From Echria macrotheca (Eukaryota; Ascomycota; Sordariomycetes; Sordariales; Schizotheciaceae), in the NCBI GenBank assembly GCA_030411725.1, contig MU839832.1, positions 1,488,001-1,552,000 of the forward strand: a DNA stretch of 64,000 nucleotides, written 5' to 3'. The position numbers were made by a program, and so were the translations under genes. The notes below the pieces were generated by a model. That model was not told the DNA's origin and searched no databases. It saw only the letters and a list, made by a program, of their open reading frames with translations. This document shows, in pieces, positions 45,890-59,000 of this stretch; positions within the stretch are counted from its first letter, which is position 1, and every line of letters starts with the position of its first letter.

Positions 45890-46775
45890 TATTATAATAT
45901 ATTAATTTTCCTTAATAAGCTTATTTTTAACGCTACCTTTTAAGTTTTAATAAAAGCGGTTTTTAAACGCAATTTTATCTTAATTAACTTTAAATATATT
46001 TTATTAAAATATAAAAGCGTAATTAAATACCATTTCTATTTAAGTTAGTTATTTAAACTATATTTTTGTTATTATAACTTTATCTAATTCTTTAAATATC
46101 TTCTTTAACTTTTCCTTAAAAAAATTAAACCCTTTATAGTCGAAAATACACTACGTAAAAACCTAATGCTTATTTTCGCCCTTATTAAGGTAGTCGTAAA
46201 GGATTTTATCGAATTATTACTTTAAAGTACTAAATAAGTACGTTAATGCGTATAAAACTTTTTACTTATTATTTTTTATACCGCTAATGCGCTAAATAAT
46301 TTGGATATAGGAAAGTTATAAAGGTAACTCCCTTTTATTACCTGTAAATATAGGTAATTTACTAATTTTAATTATAATACTAATTATAATAATAATAATT
46401 TAGGGGACGTTAGTAAAGTACCTTTTACTAATTTTAATTTATAGTTTATTAAATTCTTTTTATAGTTATTTTATACTTTAAGCGGTAAATTTACGTTTTC
46501 TTTATATATTTTTTTAAGATTCTTAACAAATTAGGTAAATCCCTTTATTTTATTGTAAATATTATTAAAGAAAATACTCTTTTCGGTATTAAAGTTGTTA
46601 ATAATTATCCCGGTATTAATATCCTCTTCTCTTTAGTACCGTAAGTATTAAAAGGCGTTACCTTTAAAGAGTTAAGGGTAACAACTTTTTTACCCTTACC
46701 GGTAGTAGGTTTAATAAATATAATAAATTAAGGTACCTTTTTTTGTAATAATTAGTTGAAAGGGAGTAACGGTAA
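45890..46775 (-). mobile_element. Ty3/gypsy gag relic, truncated
   Basis: On the minus strand 45950-46130 reads as a gypsy gag capsid segment with stops (for example TEMVFNYAFIF and KIAFKNRFY..LKGSVKN, where a YASTF..LKDSVKDEL type sequence is expected). It lies directly inside the LTR at 46776-47187, in the orientation expected for a 5' LTR followed by gag. The rest of the element is missing on the left. Confidence 0.55.
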
Positions 46776-47187
46776 TATATAACGATTTATATAACCTTAA
46801 CCCTAAAAGGGGTTTTTAACTGAGGTTATAAAGGTAAGAGGTAAGGTATAATATGTAAGTAGTAGGTAAGATATGGTGATTATATAGATTGTAAGTAATT
46901 AGAAGATGTTTTAGTGCAAATAATTGCAAAGTAATATTATTCCCGTTACTATTATAATAAAGGAAATTATTTATAGGGTTAAATCCAATTGACGTATATA
47001 TTTTAATGGACCCGAGGACCCGTGTCCTTAGGTTTTTAGGTTATTATATGTTTGTCCCGAGGACCCGATACCCTGGGTTTTTGGGTCCTCGCTAATTGGT
47101 TTCCTGTTGTGACCTCCTGATTGGTCGCTCCTGAGATCCCCGCTTGGTGGATGCCTCAGGTTGGTGGTCTCTTCCTGGGTCGTGACA
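46776..47187 (-). repeat. Ty3/gypsy LTR with a half-RIPped composition
   Basis: 412 bp, with ends recognisable as TGTCACGAC (minus strand, from 47187) and the partner end near 46776 (TATATAACG for TGTATAACG). 46776-46990 is AT-rich and transition-mutated, while 47000-47187 is GC-rich and looks undamaged. Confidence 0.65.
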
Positions 47188-48637
47188 ATCCCCCACCACA
47201 CCAGAAACGGCAATTGCCAGTAGGTCGCAAACCAGCAAGAAGCGACCGAGTCTGCAGGGTGTAAAAGAGCCTGGTGGAGGATTTCCGGCGCACGGAAGAG
47301 CGGTCCGGCCGACGGAGAAGCCAGAAAGTAGGTAGTTACGTGCCAGCTGAATTGAGTTTAATTGAACCAAATGGCCTGAAAACGCCGTTTCCGGTATTTT
47401 TCGCTGAGCGCATTTAGTGCAGCTAGCGAAGCGGCTGGCCTTACATTAGGCCTGACAGCTGGCAATGGGGCAAATACGTGGGGGGGGTTGCCCCCCTATC
47501 AGGTCCCTCTACCAAACTTAGTTTGCCTTTTTCCCATCTCGGTTTCTTTATTTCAGCTCCGCAGCGCATTTCCCGTCTTGTCGCAATTTGAAGCAGGGCT
47601 TGGGGTGTTTTAAGCGCTCTAGCAAGACCAGATACTGTTGGAAAGGCTGCACTACTGTTTTTATCGCTACCAGAGCAATCAGAAAAGATGGGGTTGAAAT
47701 TGAATCTGTTCCCTGGCTCCGAAGCTAGAGAGCCGCTCAGTTTTTGTTCTAGGTGCATGAATTAGATCGCCAGTATGATCGCCACAACTGCCAGCCGCAG
47801 CCACGATCTACTGCGTAGATCGTACCCTCCTCTCTGGCAACAATTTGGGGCAAGGTAAACCGGTCATAAGAGTAGAAGGTACGACCAAGCTGTGGAGAAA
47901 TAATCAGATGATCAGGCTGGTTCACGCCCGGTTTTAGGGAAACTAAAGCATCTCCAGGACGTTCATCAGACTAGGGTGTAAAATTCGCTGGCGTCGCTTC
48001 CTTCGGCGGTCAGCGACGGCCCTCCGCAAGCTCCGGGGCGCTTCCCGCCTCTCTCCCGCTCCCGGCAACTTTTGGCGCTAGGGCCCGCCAATCTACCACC
48101 GCTTGCCGAAGAGTTGTAGTTAATTCCGTAGATTTCCGCCGTTTAATAAGTGGAGAGAGAGACGAAGCGATCAGTTCCTGTCGCCAGACAGCTGCCAATT
48201 CCATGGAAATACTCGGTCGGTTAGCGGGGTTGCGAGTACCATTATTTTTCCACTTGGAATCAAGGTTTATAAGTTATGGTCTTCACCATCGAGATCAGTA
48301 TTCGGCGTGCTACGCCATACTTTAATGGATTTGTTTCCAGGACGAGTCTCGTCACCTCCGCCTCGCTATGTTCGATAGGGCATTGCTCACTAGATATTCT
48401 CACATCTAGTCATCTTGGTATCCCTCGCAAAGCAATACCCATAAAAGTGGAAGTAATATATAGATCAAAGTCGATACCCATTTATATATTTAGCCCACGG
48501 CAGACGGCAAGTATTTTCCACAGAATCAAGAATCCTAGCTCCGTTCTTCCATCTCGTAGTTTGTCCGAGGAAAAATCATCCGCTAATACAGTAATAGTCA
48601 TACTCTATACCAGCCCTGAGAATCATCTCAACCTTCC
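47188..48637. other. GC-balanced region without a recognised gene
   Basis: ORFs of 60-120 codons on both strands (47441-47758 minus, 48276-48641 plus) carry no recognisable domain or splice signals joining them. A G run and short tandem-like CCCCC words lie near 47480. Possibly older, less mutated repeat DNA. Confidence 0.4.
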
Positions 48638-49669
48638 CTAAAGCGGGGGATATAAAGCGGGGATACTCTTCACAAAAGCATCCCACTCGCCTTCAATAAC
48701 ACGCAGCTCTCTTAGCCCCGGGAACTGCCCCTCCAGCTCGGCCAAACATGTCCTCCGCAAAAGAACCCCTTGGCGCCACATCACATGCCTTGCGTGTATC
48801 CCCACCGCCTTATTATACAACCAAAGCGCAGCGTGGGGAAATCCAAGTCCCGCCATAGACGCGACTGCATTTAGGAGAAAATTTTCCGCAGTCCCAACCA
48901 CGACCTCCACCGTCATCCTTACGTTGAATTTCGCCCTTTCAAACGCCGCCGTGATGTCACAAAGCGGAGCCAAGTCCGAGTCCTCTGTAACTACTGCGCG
49001 CACAAAACGACAGCTAATGTCATGGCAATTCCAGAAGATGGGATTATAGGGCGGTTTGCTGTTTATATCACGGCCGGCGCTCACGAGCTGTTGCACTAGG
49101 TTCACGTATCAGTGTAGGTACATTAGGGTAGCTAACTAGCACGAAAGTACTTACAATACCCATCAAGCTCTCTGTCCTGCCTCGCCGTCCATCCTACGAA
49201 TTCTAACCCGGTAATCCCGTTTAAACCCTTCATATCTAAACCCCGCCCCACCGCTTCTCTCCCAGTTCTCATGCTCGGGCCCGCGTGCTCAAAGACTCTC
49301 CCAGCCAGCAACTTCTGCGCCAGGCTCATGCTTGTGTCGGCGCAGATCTTGTCGGCAATGATGATGACTCCGATGTGGCATTTGATGTCGAAACACGGCC
49401 ACAAAATTTGGGGGATCGAGTAGATCTGACTAAGATCGGTCGTCTCTTCCCATCGGGTGATATCGTGAGGTTGGGGCCCGCTGCCGCTCGTGGATGCGGC
49501 ATTTGAACATTGGAAGAGACTCAACGTGGACCGAAAGAGGTACATGCGGCGACGAGGTCCTATTTCAAAATATCTAGCTATTAGTATTAAGCGCAAGAGA
49601 CAGAGCGGGTATGATGAGAGATACGTGCGTACCCTCGGGGGCGCCGTTAGGAAGCGATAGAGATGCCAT
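48638..49669 (-). CDS. Putative LRAT/NlpC-like (papain-fold) fungal protein
   Basis: Three exons (49669-49633, 49559-49155, 49095-48638) give 299 residues. Introns are 73 nt (donor GTACGC, acceptor ATAG) and 59 nt (donor GTAAGT, branch CTGAT, acceptor CTAG); both junctions are phase 1 and restore a smooth reading (GAPEGPRRRM and DGYLQQLVSAG). The order of a His in a hydrophobic strand (DIKCHIGVIII), a VGWT-like segment, then an Asn-Cys pair (YNPIFWNCHDISCRFV) resembles permuted papain-fold (LRAT/NlpC-like) fungal proteins. This is an inference from the pattern only. No signal peptide is seen. It lies alone on a small GC island between RIP-mutated retroelements, so it may be an accessory gene. 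Confidence 0.6.
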
Positions 49670-50398
49670 AACTACCAGAGTATTTTGGAGACAGAATGAC
49701 GTTTTGGATGTGAGGCCAGAATTGTTGTGTATCGAATCGAGCCCAACCTTTCGGGTCCATTTCAAACCCAACGGCAACCACAAACCGGAAAATCCTCGCG
49801 GATTAACCTCTCGTTACCGTTTCTAAGCGTCTACGAACCACAGCCAGCCAAGAATACAGCAGCCAATGTGAGACGACAATGTTCGAGTTTTATGGTGGGA
49901 CCCTTTCCGATTTGCTGCACCCAGGTACTCAGATACAAGTACCTAGCAGACACTGGGAAAAACGCACGAATCGTTAAGCCATCGTTTATCTGGATAAGAA
50001 AGATGATTCTAACCCTGCCCGCCCACCTGTACCGTAAATCAAGATACCCGCTCCAGTCCTAACCTATCCTCTCCTTCTCGCCAAAAGCCGTGGTTTCCAT
50101 TGATATCTATATGCCGAGAAAGCTTTAGATAAGGTAAGTGTCTGTTACAGCTCATTACAACCTGATCTAGATATCTGCACCCCAGAAACGGGCACGAAGC
50201 GCCCAGAAACAATATCCTTGTACGCAAACTTTTATCCAGTTCCCAAGATAAACAACCAAATGCTCGCGAATCCCTTCTGCCAAGACCTTCGACAGACCAC
50301 CGGGAAAGTACGTCACAAAGCGGATCTTCATCCCTCAGCACCATGATCTCGTCGTAAGTAACGTACTGTCGCGCAAGTTTAGTGCCTAGAGGGCTGGG
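49670..50398. other. Intergenic region
   Basis: Upstream region of the three-exon minus-strand gene and downstream of the pseudogene. Short ORFs only; nothing recognised. Confidence 0.45.
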
Positions 50399-50880
50399 TT
50401 AGAAACTCGGGTAACGGCTCCCTAAATGGTTCCGCTCCGAGGGTGATCCCGTAAACTGCGTGACCGGGATGGCGGCGCCCCAGCTCTCGATGACTTGAGC
50501 AGGATCTACCTGGAGGAAGTAGTGCCGCGATTCGCCGTCGACAAGCTTGTTAGGAAAAGCCCCCTTGCTCGCAAAGTTCTGAAGCCAATCGAGTAAGCTA
50601 GTCGTGCTAAGCATGTCCGGCGACACCTATGCTTCAACCGTAACGCCCCATACGCCACGGGTTTCCTTGGATGAGCTGGTAATGTCGCACCAAAAGGCGT
50701 CCGCCTCCTCGACTCCTGACTGCACGATGGCGTGCAGCGTCTCGGTGCCGATCTTCTTTTTGATATTGAACAGAGCCTACCGGGTGTCGTTGAGTTCGAA
50801 CTCGCAGGGACTACAGGGTGATGTCGGGCCAGATACGAGACAGGTATCGATTCTACCGTACTCGAACTCCGGCGATACAG
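50399..50880 (-). pseudogene. Decayed coding sequence with two in-frame TAG codons
   Basis: One minus-strand frame reads protein-like over about 160 codons (for example KKKIGTETLHAIVQSGVEEA, WGAAIPVTQFTGSPSERN) but is cut by TAG at 50777-50779 and 50627-50629. Both stops could derive from CAG by a C-to-T change. The 5' end is not found. The family was not recognised. Confidence 0.55.
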
Positions 50881-51299
50881 CACAAAAAGGTAGCCCGTTG
50901 AGTGTTGTCAGATATAAGTGTAACTACCAAAGTTCCGAAGCAATCGGGTATCACGCTTTTGGCGCAGTCGGTAGTTTCCAACAAGTAATAAGAAAAAGTG
51001 ATAGTTGAAAGGATGGTTATTTTTACAATTGTGAAGAATCTGTTTTTATTAAGTTTGAAAATTCCGTATTAAAAAAGAAAAGAACTTGTCACACGGGGAT
51101 ATATGTGGACCACTGAAACAGCCCTGCAAGGATATGAGTTATTAAAGCTCAAAGGGCCAATCCTGTATTTTAGCTAAGCGCGCGTTTGGGGTTAGCTGTT
51201 GAAATCGGGAGCCTAACATCCAAGGCGCGCAGAGGAGGATCTTCTCTGTATAAAAGGAAGTTAGGGTCGCAATAAGATTGCGAGGAACCAAGGACCTTA
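50881..51299. other. Transition from GC island to AT-rich compartment
   Basis: Contains TGTCACACGGGG at about 51088 and a TATAAAAGG at about 51250, which could be the start of a 5' LTR for the downstream plus-strand gypsy relic; this is speculative. No gene. Confidence 0.35.
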
Positions 51300-54200
51300 A
51301 GGCTATAAAAGATTATAAAAAGTAAACTTCTAAGCCGTAACCTTGCAGTAATATTAAACCTATACTAATATTAGTTACTATTAAAATACTCCTTATTATA
51401 TTATAATCTTTTATTTACTTAAAAATCGTTTTTTTATTCTATTAAGTACCTAATATATAAAACTCTTCCAACCGTAAAAACGGATACTTAACAAATAGTA
51501 CCTCTACCAAACGTATAAGCCCCTTATTAAATTAATTTACCCCATATAATTAATTTCTTAAACTACTAGTTTATTATTCTATTATTACTAATCTTTTTAT
51601 TAGTTTCCGCAAATTTAACCAAACTTACCATTATCTTCACTACCACCTTTAATATAACTATATCTAATAATATTATAATTAATTTAATAGTTTATAAACT
51701 ACTTTTATTTAAAATTATTATATCTAAATTTAAAACTAATTTACTTATTAAAAATACTATTAAGTATTTTCCGGTATAGTTACTTTAGCTTTATTATTAT
51801 ATTCCGGCAAATTATTAATGTGTTATTAGATGTGTTTATAATATCGGTAATATTAAGTATTAGGAAGTTATACTTTTTAGGAAAAATTATAAGGATTTTT
51901 GTAACGTATATTACGTAATTATACTCTTATAATAAGCTGAAATTAAAGCCTCCTAGTAAATAATTAGCACTTTTTTTAATAAAATTATAGTTACCTTAAT
52001 ATAATTTGTAAGTAAAATTAATTTTCGTAAATAAAACGAAATAATAGGGAAAAGTTTAATAAGTTACAGCTAAAATACTATAATTACGGTATTAAGGGAC
52101 ACTTTATACGAAAATACTAAAAGCCCAAGTAAAAATAACTTAAGTAAAAATTAGTACTTAATAACAAAACCGTTAGTAAAATTAATAAAAACGTTATTAT
52201 TAAAAACATAGCTATAGTAAATTTTTATAATAATAACCCTATACCTAGGAACGTAAAAAACTATATATATAATAAATTACTAATAACTTAAAATATTATA
52301 TAATTATAATTCCACGTAATAAGGAAAAAAGAGACTAGGTAATAAATATACTAATAGTAATTTAGTAAGTTATAAAGTATAATAAGTATCTTATAAAAAT
52401 AAAAAAATACTTAGATAAATCTTCCTTTAACGAAGATAAAAAACCGTAATAAAAAAAGGCTTTTTAGTAAAAACCCTATTAAAAACTAAAGGGAATATTA
52501 TAAATTATTAAAAACCTTTTAGGAACTTTAACCCCAAAAAATAAGTTTTAGGCCTAAGTTCAATATAAACGCGAGAATTATAACCATTTATAAAGAAAAG
52601 TTAAGATATTATAAGAGAAATTATATTAATATTAGGAATAATATACCCTATAAATATTATAAAATAAAAATAATAAAATAAAAGGTAAAAAACGCTTAAT
52701 AAAGTAAAAATTTAACTAACAAAACTTATAAACGTAAAACAAATATTAATACCTTAGGGCACTAACATAACGGGGCATTTTTACGTATATAAAGTAAAAA
52801 CTTAAGTAATATAAATTAAAAAAAGGAAATATACTTAAGTTAAGCTTATATTATTACTTATATTAGGAAATCCCGTTTCTTAATTACTTTAAAAACGGAT
52901 ACCTATATTATAATACGGTTAAGTATAACTTTAACTTTAGCTAAAAAAATTAATTACTAAATTATTTACTTTATATTTTTTAATATATAAAAATACTAAG
53001 GAATAAAATATTTTAAAATTTCAAATTAAAACTAAAATGTATATAAATGGAAAACAGTTTAATATTACCTAAAAAGGATAATATTTACGTAATATAATAA
53101 CAAAACAATACAGTAATATTTATTCCAATATTATGTTATATATTAGAAAGAAAAATTATAAATATAATATTAAAAGCGTATTTAAAGGTTAAAAGCCTAA
53201 AACTATTATAAAACTACAAAAAAATAAGTTATAAATAAACTTTTATAAAAAATTTAATTTTTTTACAATATACTTAAAAAATAATTTTAAGTTGAATTGG
53301 AAGTATAACGAAAGTAGTTTAAGTATAAAAAAGCCTAATAACGTTTAGAAAACGACTTAAAGCCCTTTAAGGGGTTTATATATACTTAAGTTTGCAATAA
53401 TAAAAATAAAAACGGCGTAAAAGGAACTAATCCGGAAAAATACTATTATAAATTACGATATGAAACGTTATAATAATTTAAACTTTAAATATAAATACAC
53501 GATTAAAAGTTATTACTAAATGGAAATAATATTAAGTAAAAGTATTAGTAAATAGTAGATTATAACTAAATATTATTAATATTAAATTTGCAAATTAACT
53601 TTGGATACCGTAAATTTATAAACGGGTACCTTATTATGCGTAAAAGCCCTTTTTTACGTAATAATTTAAATAAAAAACAATTTCTTTTTAAATTAAAGTT
53701 AAAGGAAAAATTACTATAATATTTAATATCGTAACTATAACCTAAAATTACAATATAATTTTAAAATAATTATAGTACGAAAATTATAATTTAAATATTT
53801 GTTAAAAAGGAACTAGCTATTTATAATTAAAACTAGTAAATCAAAAATATTCAACCAGTAAAATTAATAAGTATAAGATAAATTTATAATAAATAAAGTA
53901 TATTAGGAAAAAAACCATTACAAAATTATTTAAAATATAAAATAAACTTAAAATCACTATATACTTTATTAATAAAAAAAGTAAATTAAAATACTAAAAA
54001 TAAATTAATTAATAGAAAATTATTATTATATTAATACCTAGGAAAGATTTAAAGGTTATTTAGAAAAACGTTACCTAAATTAAAATATAATTAAACGATA
54101 AGTTTACCTATTACGAAAAGCTTTATAATTATAAAAAGCCGTATATGAAAGTATTAATATAATATTAGGGGTATTTAGTATTTAATAAGCTTATTAAAAT

Positions 54201-55608
54201 AGGATTTTTACTATAGAAACCGTAAAATTACAAAATTAAACTTTAAAAAAGGCGTATAATTAAAGTTTTTTAAAATATATTATACTAATAAAAAGTAAAA
54301 TAGTAAACTTAAAAAGTACTTAAACGAAAACCTGAAAAAGGAATAGATTTAGCCTAGTTAATTACTAATTAAGTACCCTATTTTATTTATTTTTAAAAAA
54401 AATGGAAAATTATAATTATATATAAATTATTAGTAATTTAATAACTAAATAGTTAAAAATCGCCACTTTTTACCACTTATTTTACGATTACGAGATTAGT
54501 TATCTGGTACTAGATATTATATATAATTAAACTTATATACCGGGTATATATATATTTATATTAAGAAAGGCGATAAGTAAAAAACGGTATTTCATACGTT
54601 ATACGGGTATTTTAAATATTAAATTATACCCTTTGGATTGATTAATATACCTATTACCTTTTAATTACTTATTAATTATACCTTACGATTTTTTTTAAAT
54701 AAATTTGTCGTTTATTACCTTAACAATATTCTTATTTACTTAAAAAATTGGAAACAGTATTATTAATATATATAATAAGTACTTAATATACTATATAAAG
54801 CAAACCTAATAGTTAACGAAGAGAAAAGTAAGTTTTATATCGCTAAAATAATATTTTTAAAATATAAAATCTCCAAAGAAAGAATCCGTATAGAATTTAA
54901 AAAGGTAAAAGTAATTAAATTATAGCCGAAACTAATTAATAAAATTAAAATACACGGGTTTATTAATTTTGTAAACTTTTATCGTATATTTATTTAAAGA
55001 TTTACTACTTTCACTAAATCATTATATAATTTAATAAGGAATAATACTAAATATATATAGGAATTAACATAAAAGAAAGTATTTAAAGTAATTAAAAACT
55101 AAATATTATTAAAATCTATATTAAAATTACCCAATCCTAAAAGACTTTATAAAGTCGAAATTAATATATTTAACTACGCTATTGGGGGATAATTAGGCTA
55201 GTGGGATAATTAAGGAAAATTATACCTGATAGCTTTTTTTTATAAAAGGTTATCTAAATTAATACTTAACTATTCTATTTACAATAAAAAACTTATATTA
55301 ATTATAAAAGCATTTAAAAAATAAAGATTATATTTTAGCAATATTATTTATAAGGTATAAGTTTATACCGACTATAAGAACCTTATATACTTTACAACTA
55401 CTAAAAAATTAAATAGGTGTTAAGTTTAATAAGTAAAAATATTTATAAATTATAATTTTTATATTTACTATAAAAAGGGATTTAAAAATATTAAAGCTAA
55501 TACGTTTAACTATATCTTTTCAATATTCTTCTTATTATTTTTCTATTAATTTTATTTTCGTTTTTATTCTTCTTTATTAAATAACTTGTGGATTAATAGG
55601 AGATTTAT
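51300..55608 (+). mobile_element. Ty3/gypsy element relic, plus strand (gag, RT, RNase H)
   Basis: The gag zinc knuckle at about 52073-52117 reads KYYNYGIKGHFIRKY, the CX2CX4HX4C knuckle with all three cysteines turned into tyrosine. An RT/thumb echo at about 54957-54990 reads FINFVNFYRIFI. RNase H follows at 55160-55540 (YAIGG, LIAFFYKRLSKL..NYSIYNKKL, YKV.VYTDYKNLIYFTTTKKLN), then the copy ends where the minus-strand element starts. No integrase or own 3' LTR is seen. It is the same family as the adjacent minus-strand element but inverted. Confidence 0.75.
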
Positions 55609-56071
55609 TGTAATGACCTGTATAACTTTAACCTAGAAGGGGTTTTTGACCGTGGTTATAAAGGTGAGAGGTAGGAAGTAAGGGGTGTAGCGATGAGTAG
55701 TAGGCTAATAGTGATTATACAAATCGCAAGTAATTAAAAGATGCTTTAGTATAAAGATATAAAGTAGTATTATTATTATTATTATTGAAAAAAACTAACT
55801 AGTGCTAAGCCGGGCCTTATATATTTATGTGATATTCCGGGGCCCGTTAGGCCCAAAGGGCCCGGAATTAAACCCCTTAGGCCCCCCGGGCCCTTAAGCC
55901 CCTATTCTAATTAGTTACTCCTATTAGGGTTCGGTATTTTAATTTTAAATCTATACAGACCCCTTAGGTTTTTCCTTTAATTAGTTAAACCTTATTATAT
56001 TTTTATTAGTTGCTTTAGGACCTATACTATACGTGCTTTAAGCCAAAACGCCCCTTCCCTAGATCATAATA
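55609..56071 (-). repeat. 3' LTR of the minus-strand gypsy element
   Basis: 463 bp; plus-strand ends are TGTAATGACC and GATCATAATA (from GATCGTGACA). Shares long blocks with 62390-63097 (TTAAGCCCCTATTCTAATTA, GTTACTCCTATTAGGG) but is more AT-rich, hence more mutated, than that copy. Confidence 0.8.
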
Positions 56072-59000
56072 TAATGTCCCTCCTTTTAGGTTTTTAAACT
56101 TTAAAAATTTTAAAATAATTATATTTCTTGCCTTTACCGCGTATTTCTCCTATCCTCGTAAGTTTTTCCCTTTATTATACTTAAATATACGCGTTATAGT
56201 ACAAAGAAACGTTAACTTTTAGCTAATCGTTTAAAGCTTATTAATAGTAATATAATTATTTATTTTTATTATAACTTAAAGTTTTTATTTTATTTTATAT
56301 TTACGGGTTTCGAAAAATATAATTATTATCTTTATACTAGTATTTTATATAACGTTTTTAATATTAATAATAATATTTAAAATTTACTAATCTTTTAAAA
56401 AAATAAACTAAATCGCGAAAAGGAAAAAATATAAAGTTTTTTAAATAATGCGTTTACCCATTTAGTAAATACCTAAACTAAACTCCACTAATTAAATACT
56501 TAACGCTATGCTTTTAAAGAAAAAGTAATAAAAGCCGTAAACCGTAACTTTACCATTTTAACTTTTACTAAAGCGGAAAAGGCTACGTAATACGTTATTG
56601 CCCCTTTTTAAACTAACCTTCTACTTAATTAGTTTTTATTTAATTTTTCGGTAATTAACCCTTTACTATTAAGTAATTTGAATACTAACGGTAAAAATTA
56701 GTTATTAACTTAAGGTAATTTAAATTCATTTTAAATTTTTACGAATTATCTTTTAATTTAAACCTTAACTATTTAATTAAATATTTTAACTATCCTTAAA
56801 TAATTTTAAAATCTAGAATTACTTTAATATTTTATTTCTACTTTTTATTTTCGGCGTTAAGTATTATTTCCGTTAATTATCCTTATAATACCAGTTTAAA
56901 TAATAAAACGTAAAAGTTTTTAATTTATAAGCATATAAAATTTAGTAATTTAAGAATATAGTTAAAAATTAAAATTTTCTTTTTGATTTTAAATAACCCT
57001 AATTTTTTAAAGTTTAATTTACTACTTAATTGTTTTATATAAATATAACGTTTAAGAAAATAAACTTTATCCTTTTTTTTTAAGAAAAGTTTTTTAACCC
57101 TATATTTATCGTAATACCGCTTTATTCTTTTGTAAATAAAGTTTAATTTTTTGTAAAATAGTACGTAAAAACTTATAAATTTTTTAACGCGTATTATTAT
57201 TACTAATATATTTATATTCGTTAATTTTTATCGTAAATTTACTTTATAATTATAATTTAAAAAAGAAAATACAATACTTATCGTTTTTATTTTTAATATA
57301 TTATAAAAAATTTATACTATAGGTAATAATTTAACCTAATTATTTTATTTGAAGTTAATAAAAGCTTGTAAATATATTTCAAACATTTAATTAAACTATT
57401 TTGTTTATCTATTTATTTATAAATAGTATACTATAAATAGTTTACTATTAACTTTAAGGAAATTAATAAGTACTTATTAAAATTTAAACGTAAAAAGTTT
57501 ATTTTTATTTATTATAATTTTCTTAGGAAAGCTGTAATAACTTATTACTTTTCTTTTAAAAAAAAACACAAATTATTTAGCTATTATTATTTCCCTAAAG
57601 GGGAAAAAGTATACTTACTTCATAAGTTAGTTTACAATTACTTAAATTAAATTATATTTTACTTTAATAACGGAATTTTTAAACGTTAATAATTTTATAA
57701 TAAAATTTATAGTAACTAACTTTTAAGCTTTTCCTATAGTAGGTAATAGTTTCAATAATTTATAAGGTTTATATTTTAAGATTTTAATTTTATAATATAT
57801 ATTATAATTATTAATAATTTTTTTAATAATTTTTTGTAATTTAAGTTAATTATAATATTATTAAAGCTTAGTTATAGTTTTAGTAATATTAAAGTATTTT
57901 TCAATTTTAAATTTATATATTATATACGTATATTTATATTACCGTATAGGGTTAATATAGGTTTAATTATTATCTTAAAGGGTATTATTTTATAATATAA
58001 CTTTTTTAGGTAAGTTTTTCGTTAATCTTTTGGCTTAATAATTTTACCATACTATTTCCTCCTAATATATTACGTAATACTTCGTTTATAGTACTATAAA
58101 ATATTCTAAAATATTATTTATATTAATAGTAAATATTAATAGTAATATTTCGTTTTATTACTATTTTTAATAATTTAATTATTAGTTAAGCGTATTAGCT
58201 TTAGCATTTTTAAATCCTTTTTTATAATAAATAAGGAAATTATAGTCCGTAAATATTTCTACTTATCAAACTTAACGCTTATTTAACTTTTTAGTAATTA
58301 TAAAATATATAAAATTTTTATAATTAGTATAAATTTATATTTTATAGGTAATATTACTAAGGTAGGATCTTTATTTCTTAAATACCTTTACGATTAATAT
58401 AAGCTTTTTATTATAAATAAAATAATTAAGTATTAGTCTAAATAGGTTTTTAAAAAAAAAGGTTATAAGGTATAGCTTTTCCTATTTATTCCTTTAACTC
58501 AATTATCCTTTAATAACATAATTAAATATATTAGTTTTAATTTCGTAAAATCTTTTAGAATTAAATAGTTTTAATATAAACTTCGATAATATTTAGTTTT
58601 TAATTACTTTAAACGCTTCCTTTTATACTAATTTTTTATATTTAATATTATCTTTTATTAAATTATATAGCGGTTTAATGAAAGTAATAAACCCCCAAAT
58701 AAATATACAATAAAAGTTTATAAAGTTAATAAACCTTTATATTTTAGTTTTATTAATTAATTTTAGTTATAACTAGATTATATTTACTTTTTTAAGTTTT
58801 ATATAAATCTTATTACTGGAAATTTTATACTTTAAAAATATTGTTTTAATAATATAAAACTTACTTTTTTCCTTATTAATTATTAAGTTTACTTTATATA
58901 ATATTTTAAGTATTTATTATATATATTACTAATACTTTTTTTAGTTTTTAAGTAAATAAAAATAGTATTAAAATAATAAATAATAAACTTATTTAAAAAA

